Shown here: positions 25,175 to 31,782 of the stretch, in pieces | How the letters are laid out: every line of letters starts with the position of its first letter | How positions within the stretch are numbered: the first letter of the stretch is position 1 | NCBI GenBank assembly: GCA_028697555.1 | Contig: JAQVEX010000016.1 | Location: 1 to 44,620 of the forward strand | Origin: Lentimicrobiaceae bacterium | Lineage (GTDB): Bacteria > Bacteroidota > Bacteroidia > Bacteroidales > UBA4417 | Length of the DNA stretch: 44,620 bases | Reading direction: 5' to 3' | Position numbers and translations under genes: made by a program | Notes under the pieces: generated by a model | The model's input: the letters and a program-made list of their open reading frames with translations, nothing else | What the model was told of the DNA's origin: nothing | Database searches by the model: none

Positions 25175-26362
25175 ATGCTATCACAAAGAGAAATATTTTA
25201 TCAGCACGTTGCACAAACAAGCAAAAACCCTATGGGTCTGACCATCGAGAGAGCCGAAGGTTGCTATTTGTATTCACCCGAAGGCAAAAAATACTTGGAT
25301 TTAATTTCAGGCACTTCGGTAAGCAACGTAGGACACAACAACCGATACGTTATAAACGCTGTCAAACAGCAATTAGACAAGCACATGCACATTTCGGTTT
25401 ACGGCGAAATGATACAATCGGCACAAGTGCTTCTTACGCAGAAACTTGTAGCTATATTACCTGAGCAACTAAACTCGGTATATTACGTTAATTCCGGAAG
25501 CGAAGCCGTTGAAGGTGCTTTAAAATTAGCCAAACGCTACACCGGAAGAAGAAAAATAGTAGCTCTGAAAAACGCCTACCACGGCGGCACTCACGGTGCA
25601 CTTAGTTTAACATCAAGTGCCGAACACATAAAAGCATTTGCACCCTTGCTCCCAAATATTACACTCATCGAGATTAACAATATTGACGATTTAAAAAATA
25701 TTGATGAAGAAACCGCATGTGTGATTATTGAGCCGGTACAAGGCGAAGCAGGCGTTGTAAAAGCCAACAACCAATACCTGAATGAGCTTCGTAAAACATG
25801 CTCACAAAAAGGTGCTTTGCTCATATTCGACGAAATACAGTCGGGAATGGGACGAACAGGCAAATGGTTTTATTTTCAGCACAGTGGTATAGTCCCCGAT
25901 ATTCTGTTAACAGCCAAAGCTCTCGGCGGTGGAATGCCCTTAGGTGCTTTTATTTCCTCGCAAGAAATTATGGATTCGCTGACCCACGAACCTGTTTTGG
26001 GACATATCACAACTTTTGGCGGACACCCTGTTTGTTGTGCTGCCGCAAATGCTGCCATAGATGTTATTGAAAACGAAAAACTTATAGAAGGTGTTAAAGA
26101 AAAAAGTGATTTCTTCTACGAATTTTTTGCCGATAATCCGCTTGTAACTGAAGTCAGACGTAGCGGACTTCTTATAGCTTTGCAAATGGGGAGCCCCGAG
26201 TTGGCAATAAAAACTTGCAATGCTTGCGTAAAGCACGGAATAATTGTCGATAATTTCTTATTTAACGAATCTGCAATTCGTATCGCTCCGCCCTTGACAA
26301 TCTCTATTCAAGAAATTGAAACCGCCTGCGATAGCATGCAAGAAATTATGTATAAAGTGTAA
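25175..26362 (+). CDS. Class-III pyridoxal-phosphate aminotransferase (acetylornithine/ornithine type)
   Basis: The 395-residue protein is a fold-type I class-III aminotransferase. It shows YVNSGSEAVEGALKLAKRYTGRRKIVALKNAYHGGTHGALSLT (PLP phosphate and ring contacts), IIEPVQGEAGVV, LIFDEIQSGMGRTGKWF with the PLP-ring aspartate, and LLTAKALGGGMPLGAF with the Schiff-base lysine K248. The family includes ArgD, RocD, GabT and others; exact substrate cannot be set by eye and no arginine-synthesis genes lie nearby. It is followed after 5 bases by a Nudix hydrolase gene and is probably co-transcribed with it. Confidence 0.9.
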   Translation: MLSQREIFYQHVAQTSKNPMGLTIERAEGCYLYSPEGKKYLDLISGTSVSNVGHNNRYVINAVKQQLDKHMHISVYGEMIQSAQVLLTQKLVAILPEQLNSVYYVNSGSEAVEGALKLAKRYTGRRKIVALKNAYHGGTHGALSLTSSAEHIKAFAPLLPNITLIEINNIDDLKNIDEETACVIIEPVQGEAGVVKANNQYLNELRKTCSQKGALLIFDEIQSGMGRTGKWFYFQHSGIVPDILLTAKALGGGMPLGAFISSQEIMDSLTHEPVLGHITTFGGHPVCCAAANAAIDVIENEKLIEGVKEKSDFFYEFFADNPLVTEVRRSGLLIALQMGSPELAIKTCNACVKHGIIVDNFLFNESAIRIAPPLTISIQEIETACDSMQEIMYKV

Positions 26363-26367
26363 GATTG

Positions 26368-26994
26368 ATGAATTTGGAAATTATACAAAAATTAAAAAAG
26401 AAACTTAGTCAGCCCTTGCCGGGTATGAGTGCTCAAATAAAATTGGCTCCAAAATCTTTGGAAAAAGAATTATTGTCGGGAAAAGCCCTCGAAAATCCCA
26501 GACCAAGTGCAGTTATGATAATGCTTTATCCTGAAAATGGCAGTATTCATTTTCCTGTAATTTTGCGAAATGTGTATAATGGTGCTCATTCCGGACAGAT
26601 AGGATTGCCAGGCGGAAGATGCGAAAGCTGCGACCTCAGCAGATACGATACCGCCAAAAGAGAAACACTTGAAGAAATTAACGTAAGCAGCAACGAATAC
26701 GAATACATAGGAGCTTTAACTCCATTGTTTGTACTTCCGAGCAATTTTATCACCTACCCTTTTGTAAGTTTTTCAAAAAGCAAACCCGACTTCAAACCCG
26801 ACCCGAAAGAAGTTCAAAAAGTAATTACAGTCGATTTTCTGAACGAAATTAACAGCAAAAAAATCATTTGCAAACAAATAGAAACCATAAGGGGCACATC
26901 GCAAGTGCCGGGCTTTGAAATTGGTGAACACTTTATTTGGGGTGCTACCGCGATGATTTTGGGCGAACTCATTGATGTTATTGAAAATGGGTGA
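26368..26994 (+). CDS. Nudix hydrolase, CoA pyrophosphatase type
   Basis: The 208-residue protein carries a Nudix box, GGRCESCDLSRYDTAKRETLEEI, at residues 82-104, with R98, E99, E102 and E103 as the metal-site core. The preceding HSGQIGLPGG resembles the HxGQxxFPGG signature of NudL-type enzymes, and the spacing from GG to RE matches NudL. The family cleaves CoA to 3',5'-ADP and 4'-phosphopantetheine. The ATG at 26368 was preferred over the in-frame TTG three bases earlier. The stop codon (TGA, 26992-26994) falls within a GGGTGATGAGTG repeat unit. It probably shares a transcript with the aminotransferase. Confidence 0.88.
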   Translation: MNLEIIQKLKKKLSQPLPGMSAQIKLAPKSLEKELLSGKALENPRPSAVMIMLYPENGSIHFPVILRNVYNGAHSGQIGLPGGRCESCDLSRYDTAKRETLEEINVSSNEYEYIGALTPLFVLPSNFITYPFVSFSKSKPDFKPDPKEVQKVITVDFLNEINSKKIICKQIETIRGTSQVPGFEIGEHFIWGATAMILGELIDVIENG

Positions 26995-27078
26995 TGAGTG
27001 CGGAGCAATTATCAATGAGCAATGAGCAATGAGCCCCGAACCTTCGGGGTTAATTGATAATTGATAATCAACGCCATT
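26988..27078. repeat. Heptamer-repeat island 6 with GC hairpin
   Basis: After GGGTGATGAGTG, units TCAATGA-type and CAATGAG repeat at about 27012-27032, then a CCCCGAA/TTCGGGG hairpin (27034-27040 with 27043-27049), then the inverted form ATTGATA, ATTGATA. TTATCAAT at 27009-27016 pairs with ATTGATAA at 27053-27060, so the block can fold as one long stem. It may also terminate the aminotransferase-Nudix transcript. Confidence 0.75.
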
Positions 27079-27086
27079 GAAGTGCC

Positions 27087-27107
27087 GATACGGAGATGTG
27101 CCGTGTC
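27087..27107. repeat. REP-like hairpin
   Basis: GATACGG (27087-27093) and CCGTGTC (27101-27107) pair over 7 positions with one G-T pair, around the loop AGATGTG. It is GC-richer than its surroundings and does not follow the 7-base period. It may be a REP-type element or a relic of a larger mobile sequence. Confidence 0.35.
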
Positions 27108-27194
27108 AAGGAATCCTGAAATACAAATTACTAAGCATTTAAAATTGTTGACAATTTTTTAATAATAATTTTTTTTATATTAAAAATATTGTTT

Positions 27195-27202
27195 TAACTT
27201 TG
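27195..27202 (+). promoter_or_regulatory. Bacteroidota -7 box for the thioredoxin-fold gene
   Basis: TAACTTTG lies 61-68 bases before the chosen ATG at 27263, at the end of a 268-base non-coding stretch that otherwise holds island 6 and the 27087-27107 hairpin. Confidence 0.5.
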
Positions 27203-27262
27203 GACTTTAATTGATACAAAATATTTTTTGTGTTAAAAACCAAAAATATAAAAAACATACAG

Positions 27263-28396
27263 ATGAGAAAAAAAATAATTATTCTAGCATATTTGTTTGC
27301 GACACAAATATTAGTAATAGGACAAAATAAGAATTATATTTATGAGTATTCGAAAAATATTATTGAAAAAGAATTTCTTTCATACGATATTACAGTAAAG
27401 AAATTAAATTTATTAGAGAATGACACTACCGCAAAAAGTGCTAAAGTTCAGTTGGTAAAAAATGGCAATAAGGTGGCTTTCTTTAGGATAAATGATATTA
27501 GTAATAATATAGAATACATACTTAAAAATGATTCAATATGGCAAATTGTTCATAAAGAAAAACAAATTAGATATATTGGTGGGAGAAATGATGTTGCAGG
27601 TTATGGAGCAATAATTGATTTTTTTCCAATAGGAAGTATTTTTTTTGATACTACAGTTGTAAAGTATTACGGTCAAGATTCCTATAAAAAAATTGGAAGT
27701 AACGGCAGAAATGTACTACTAAAACACAATAGTCAATCATTTCCGGAAATGATTGAAGATATTGATTATGTTACATATCTTGACACAATAAATAATGTTA
27801 TTGACCGGTATTATCTTCAAATTAAATATATAAATAACATTGGAATGCAATTTCAGGGTTATACCTTTAGTAATTATAGCTTTGAACCAATAAATACAAA
27901 CTATTATTATCCATACGAAATAATTTATGAAGAAAGACAAGATGAAATTGTTGTTATTTCTGATAATACTCAAATCAGTTCAGATGTGTTTATTGATTTT
28001 AAAGATGTTACCTTTATGGATATAAACAAGAACAAAGTTGTGTTACCTAAACAAGGTTATGTATTTGTCGATGTTTGGTATGCCGGTTGCATGCCTTGCA
28101 TGCGAGCCGCTCCAATTGTTGAAAAACTTTATGAGAAATATAAAGATAGAATAGCTTTTTATAGTATTAATGAAGTTGATGATGATGTAGAAAAAATAAA
28201 GAAATTTGCTGATAAAATGCATGTAACTATGCCTATTGTTATTCCTTCAAAGAGAGGCTTTTTTAAAAATATAAGCGACAAAGGCTATCCTATTTTTGTG
28301 TTGTATAATGCAAGCGATAATAAAATAATATCAATAATAAATGGATATAATGACAATCTTGAAAAAGATTTAGAAGAATTATTGCTAAAAATATAG
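27263..28396 (+). CDS. Secreted thioredoxin-fold (TlpA/AhpC-like) protein
   Basis: From ATG 27263 the product has 377 residues and opens with a signal peptide (MRKKIIILAYLFATQILVIGQ). An earlier in-frame GTG at 27230 would bury that signal and was rejected. Residues about 25-240 are not recognised. The C-terminal domain is thioredoxin-like: VFVDVWYAGCMPCMRAAPIVEKLYEKY, with redox cysteines C276 and C279, and the cis-proline region KGYPIFVLYN. In Bacteroidota such proteins reduce or oxidise disulfides in the periplasm, often with a variable N-terminal domain. Codons here are visibly more AT-rich (AAT, GAT, ATA, TAT) than in neighbouring genes, which may mean recent acquisition or low expression. 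It appears to be a single-gene unit. Confidence 0.8.
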   Translation: MRKKIIILAYLFATQILVIGQNKNYIYEYSKNIIEKEFLSYDITVKKLNLLENDTTAKSAKVQLVKNGNKVAFFRINDISNNIEYILKNDSIWQIVHKEKQIRYIGGRNDVAGYGAIIDFFPIGSIFFDTTVVKYYGQDSYKKIGSNGRNVLLKHNSQSFPEMIEDIDYVTYLDTINNVIDRYYLQIKYINNIGMQFQGYTFSNYSFEPINTNYYYPYEIIYEERQDEIVVISDNTQISSDVFIDFKDVTFMDINKNKVVLPKQGYVFVDVWYAGCMPCMRAAPIVEKLYEKYKDRIAFYSINEVDDDVEKIKKFADKMHVTMPIVIPSKRGFFKNISDKGYPIFVLYNASDNKIISIINGYNDNLEKDLEELLLKI

Positions 28397-28468
28397 TCTT
28401 ATGCGCTTGTAAGTTTTTTGTTCTATACTTATGTTATATTGTTAAAAAACATTCAATAAATATTTTTT

Positions 28469-28476
28469 TAATTTTG
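28469..28476 (+). promoter_or_regulatory. Bacteroidota -7 box for the 95-residue protein gene
   Basis: TAATTTTG lies 32-39 bases before the ATG at 28508, giving a leader of about 25-30 bases. Confidence 0.5.
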
Positions 28477-28507
28477 GACATTAAATTAATCAATATAAAT
28501 AATTAAT

Positions 28508-28795
28508 ATGAAAGCATTTATCACGTTCAGTCCCACTGTTGAAAGGGAAGTATTTATTCAAAAAGCAAAGCAGGCTATAGAAAATTTAGGTTGGAAATAT
28601 TCTGTAAACGAATCCAAACTTGTTGCAGAAGTTGGAAAATCTGTTCTTTTGCAAGAAAAAAAGCTAATAATTGACTACATAAGTAAGGATTTTGTAAATC
28701 TTACGGCTGAGAACCCTATTAATGTAGCTGACTCAGGAGAAAGCGAAAATATTATAAAGCAATTTGTTGAAGAATATCAGAAACTAATTTGTTAA
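28508..28795 (+). CDS. Uncharacterised small cytoplasmic protein
   Basis: I do not recognise this 95-residue product. It has no signal peptide or membrane segment. Its predicted pattern is strand (MKAFITFSP), helix (EREVFIQKAKQAIENLGW), strands (KYSVNESKLVAEVG, KLIIDYISKDFVNLTAEN), and a final helix (ENIIKQFVEEYQKLIC) ending in Cys. That beta-alpha-beta layout could be a small ferredoxin-like or dodecin-sized fold, but no motif supports either. A promoter box upstream and ordered codon use support a real gene. It stands alone between the thioredoxin-fold gene and the convergent pfkA. Confidence 0.65.
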   Translation: MKAFITFSPTVEREVFIQKAKQAIENLGWKYSVNESKLVAEVGKSVLLQEKKLIIDYISKDFVNLTAENPINVADSGESENIIKQFVEEYQKLIC

Positions 28796-28838
28796 GCTGG
28801 TATAAGCTATATTATCCCCAGAAGTGCAAGAGCACATC

Positions 28839-28899
28839 TAGATAATTATTTAGATAATTATTAATTAAAAATTGCCGCGCAACACGTAACACGCAACAC
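28839..28899. repeat. 12-base direct repeat and short heptamer array before pfkA 3' end
   Basis: TAGATAATTATT is repeated exactly at 28839-28850 and 28851-28862. It is followed by three heptamers GCAACAC, GTAACAC, GCAACAC at 28879-28899, ending two bases from the pfkA stop. The same GCAACAC unit lies beside the GldH-like gene at 3003-3009. Confidence 0.7.
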
Positions 28900-28901
28900 T
28901 T

Positions 28902-30017
28902 TTAGTCTTCCAATGCCGATTCATCATCGCCAAAACCTATATTCAAGCCTCTTGCGGTTTTCATAAGAGCTGTGTCTTGGGTAACTAGGTTTGGTTCTCT
29001 AATTGCTTCAATAAGCGGAACACTTGTAATGTATGGATGACGATATGAGACCATTCGCCCGTATTCTTGATTTAGCACCATTTCAAAAGCTTTTACTCCA
29101 AACTGCGAAGCTAAAACTCTATCGTAAGCAATAGGTATTCCGCCACGCTGAAGATGTCCTAAAACAGTAACACGAATATCGTGTTCAAAACCAGCAGCTT
29201 TCAAATCTTCTTGCAATTTAAATCCAATACCTCCCAAATGAACGTTCTCATAACCTGCCTCTTGTATCCTTTGCTTCACAACATCTCCACCCTTGGGGTG
29301 AGCACCTTCGGCAACAACAATAATAGCAAAGCCTTTGCCTTTTACAAAACGAGAGTTAAGTTTACTTAAAACATGTACTAAATCGTAAGGAATTTCAGGT
29401 AGTAAACAGACTTCCGCTCCGCCGGCAACTGCGGCATTTAAAGCTATCCAACCAGCATTACGTCCCATAACCTCAAGAATAAAAACTCTGTTGTGGCTTG
29501 CAGCTGTGGTAACCAACTTATCTACTGCATCGGTAGCGACTTCAATAGCCGTTTGGAAACCGAAAGTAGAATCTGTTGCCGACAAGTCGTTATCAATAGT
29601 TTTAGGAACACCAATTATGTTAAGTCCTCTTTCATATAAAGCTTGAGATATTCGTTGTGAACCGTCGCCTCCAATATTGATAACAGCATCTATTCCCATG
29701 TAACTCAGCTTTCTAATCATCTCTTCAGACCTGTCAACATATTCGATTTTGCCTTCTTTATTTTTGTAGGGCCAATTAAAAGGACCTCCTTTATTTGTAG
29801 TTTGCAATATTGTTCCACCTTGATAATGAATACCGGCAACCTTACGTTCGTCTAAAACAACTATCTCTGTCGGCTCGACCAAAACTCCGTCAAATGCTTT
29901 TATACTACCTACTACCTCCCAGCCTTTTTCCTTTGAAGCACGTTTAACAATTGCTCGTATAACTGCATTCAATCCCGGGCAATCTCCACCGCCCGTTACA
30001 ATCATTACTCTTTTCAT
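28902..30017 (-). CDS. pfkA: 6-phosphofructokinase (phosphoryl donor ambiguous)
   Basis: The 371-residue protein is a PFK-A family enzyme: TGGGDCPGLNAVIRAIV at the N-terminus, GGDGS at 116-120, PKTIDNDLSATDSTFGFQTA with catalytic D142, and the fructose-6-phosphate loop MGRNAGWIAL. Position G119, equivalent to E. coli Gly104, is ATP-type, whereas K139, equivalent to Gly124, is the lysine usual in pyrophosphate-dependent enzymes. This G/K combination occurs in the mixed group III of PFKs and leaves the donor (ATP or PPi) open. The length, about 50 residues over E. coli PfkA, also fits that group. It catalyses the committed step of glycolysis and lies next to the alpha-glucan locus, with its own promoter box. 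Confidence 0.93.
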   Translation of the reverse strand: MKRVMIVTGGGDCPGLNAVIRAIVKRASKEKGWEVVGSIKAFDGVLVEPTEIVVLDERKVAGIHYQGGTILQTTNKGGPFNWPYKNKEGKIEYVDRSEEMIRKLSYMGIDAVINIGGDGSQRISQALYERGLNIIGVPKTIDNDLSATDSTFGFQTAIEVATDAVDKLVTTAASHNRVFILEVMGRNAGWIALNAAVAGGAEVCLLPEIPYDLVHVLSKLNSRFVKGKGFAIIVVAEGAHPKGGDVVKQRIQEAGYENVHLGGIGFKLQEDLKAAGFEHDIRVTVLGHLQRGGIPIAYDRVLASQFGVKAFEMVLNQEYGRMVSYRHPYITSVPLIEAIREPNLVTQDTALMKTARGLNIGFGDDESALED

Positions 30018-30063
30018 CTTTTATATATGTTTTAAAAGTTGTTTCTTAATTAGTTAGCGCCTG

Positions 30064-30071
30064 CAAAGATA
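30064..30071 (-). promoter_or_regulatory. Bacteroidota -7 box for pfkA
   Basis: On the minus strand TATCTTTG, followed by CAGGCGC, lies 47-54 bases before the ATG at 30017. Confidence 0.55.
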
Positions 30072-30128
30072 TATTATTTTACGTTCGCTTTGTTGAACTT
30101 AATAATTAGTTAATCACAAATAAAAGAT

Positions 30129-31673
30129 TTATTTCCTTTTTAGTTTGTAAACGTCGTCTTTATCATTAACTATAAAGACACAAAGTCCTGCAATAACCAT
30201 TGAAACTCCAGCCAATACTATGGTCAGAATAACTTTTTCGTCGAAAACCGTTTTGGTTATGAAACCCAATATACTTGCCGCTAAAATTTGCGGTATGACT
30301 ATAAAAAAGTTGAATATACCCATGTAGGTTCCCATTTTTCGAGCCGGCAACGAACCTGTAAGTATTGCATAAGGCATTGATAGCACACTACCCCATGCAA
30401 AACCTATACCTATCATTGATAAAATAAGCATTTCGGGTGTTGATATGAAATACATTGAAACGAAAGACAAACCTCCAATAATCAGAGCAATTGTGTGTGT
30501 AGCTTTTCTGCCGATTACTTTTGCAATTACCGGAAGTAAAAAAGCCGTGATAGCCGAAACGCCATTATACACGGCAAACATTATTCCCACCCAATTGGCT
30601 CCTTCGTTGTACAATGCCGAAGCTTTATCGGTTGTTCCGTATATGTGTTGTGTTACAGCCGGAGTCGTATATATCCAAAGTGCATAAAAAGCTAACCATG
30701 TGAAAAACTGAACAATAGCTAACTGTCCCATTGTTTTTGGCATATTCAAAAGGTCGTTCATTATGCCCACTAAGCCATTGTTGGTTTTGTCTCTTTTAAT
30801 TAAACTTCCTGAAAGCAAAAGCGCGAGTCCGAAAAATATAAGTAATCCACCTATTATGAATAGTTCGCCTGCAAGCGAAAAGTAAGATATTAGAAAAGTA
30901 ATTATTAACCCTAAACCTCCCCATAGCAGTGCGTTTTTGAAGAAAACCCTATGCGGCAAAAACACATCTTCGTAATAGTTGTCTTTTTCGTCAATATCAA
31001 TAATACCTTTATCGGCTTTTTCTGCTAATTCAAATTCTTTTAACTCCTCGGGCGAGTACTCTTTAGTTCTTAAAACAGTGTACGATACCGAAAGGAACAG
31101 AACAACGGCTCCAATGTAAAACGAATACTTAACCGAAATAGGCACTACTCCTTCGGGTGCAGTATTGGGAATCCCAAACCAATTTGTCAGAATGTACGGC
31201 AATGCCGAAGCAACAACGGCTCCAACACCTATAAAAAAGCTTTGCATAGCGAAGCCTTTAGTCCTTTGTTCCGAAGGCAACATATCGCCCACAAAAGCTC
31301 TGAAAGGCTCCATAGAAATGTTTATACTGGCATCCATTATCCATAACATACCTGCAGCTACCCACAAAGCAGGCGAATTGGGCATAATTATAAGCGCTAT
31401 GGTTGTGAATATGGCTCCAATCATGAAGTAGGGTCGTCTCCTGCCAAAGCGATTCCAAGTTTTATCGCTTAAATGACCTATTATTGGCTGTACTATCAAT
31501 CCTGTGATGGGCGCTGCTATCCAGAGAATAGGAATTTGGTCTATTTGAGCTCCTAAGGTCTCAAAAATACGACTTGTATTAGCGTTTTGTAAGGCAAATC
31601 CGAACTGTATTCCTAAAAAGCCAAAACTCATGTTCCAAATTTGCCAAAAACTCAATTTTGGTTTACGTTTCAT
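30129..31673 (-). CDS. MFS sugar transporter, SLC45/sucrose-maltose type
   Basis: The 514-residue protein has twelve hydrophobic helices. The loop after TM2 reads GHLSDKTWNRFGRRRPYFMIGAI, with GRRRP at 77-81, the mark of the SLC45/plant-sucrose-carrier/GPH-like group that moves sucrose or maltose with protons. A long charged central loop (EELKEFELAEKADKGIIDIDEKDNYYEDVF) splits the two halves. In Bacteroidota alpha-glucan loci this transporter carries maltose or small maltodextrins across the inner membrane. It is divergent from the secreted amylase gene with a shared 109-base promoter region, which ties it to the Sus-like genes on the plus strand. The sugar specificity is inferred from that context. 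Confidence 0.88.
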   Translation of the reverse strand: MKRKPKLSFWQIWNMSFGFLGIQFGFALQNANTSRIFETLGAQIDQIPILWIAAPITGLIVQPIIGHLSDKTWNRFGRRRPYFMIGAIFTTIALIIMPNSPALWVAAGMLWIMDASINISMEPFRAFVGDMLPSEQRTKGFAMQSFFIGVGAVVASALPYILTNWFGIPNTAPEGVVPISVKYSFYIGAVVLFLSVSYTVLRTKEYSPEELKEFELAEKADKGIIDIDEKDNYYEDVFLPHRVFFKNALLWGGLGLIITFLISYFSLAGELFIIGGLLIFFGLALLLSGSLIKRDKTNNGLVGIMNDLLNMPKTMGQLAIVQFFTWLAFYALWIYTTPAVTQHIYGTTDKASALYNEGANWVGIMFAVYNGVSAITAFLLPVIAKVIGRKATHTIALIIGGLSFVSMYFISTPEMLILSMIGIGFAWGSVLSMPYAILTGSLPARKMGTYMGIFNFFIVIPQILAASILGFITKTVFDEKVILTIVLAGVSMVIAGLCVFIVNDKDDVYKLKRK

Positions 31674-31704
31674 ATTACAATTTAATTATTGAATCATTTT
31701 GCTT

Positions 31705-31712
31705 CAAAATTA
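31705..31712 (-). promoter_or_regulatory. Bacteroidota -7 box for the MFS transporter gene
   Basis: On the minus strand TAATTTTG lies 32-39 bases before the ATG. It is one half of the divergent promoter that opens the alpha-glucan locus. Confidence 0.5.
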
Positions 31713-31752
31713 ATTTTTTTCTGAAAATTTTTATTTATTTAGCAAACAATAT

Positions 31753-31760
31753 TAACTTTG
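31753..31760 (+). promoter_or_regulatory. Bacteroidota -7 box for the secreted amylase gene
   Basis: TAACTTTG lies 23-30 bases before the ATG at 31783, the plus-strand half of the divergent promoter. Confidence 0.55.
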
Positions 31761-31782
31761 TTTTTGTTAAAACTTTTATCAA

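Noticed and set aside
27230..27262. GTG start for the thioredoxin-fold protein
   Set aside because: It would place 11 charged/polar residues ahead of an otherwise standard signal peptide.
31674..31782. Operator palindrome in the MFS/amylase divergent region
   Set aside because: Only a weak TTTGCT/AGCAAA pair 37 bases apart was found; no convincing LacI- or SusR-type dyad.
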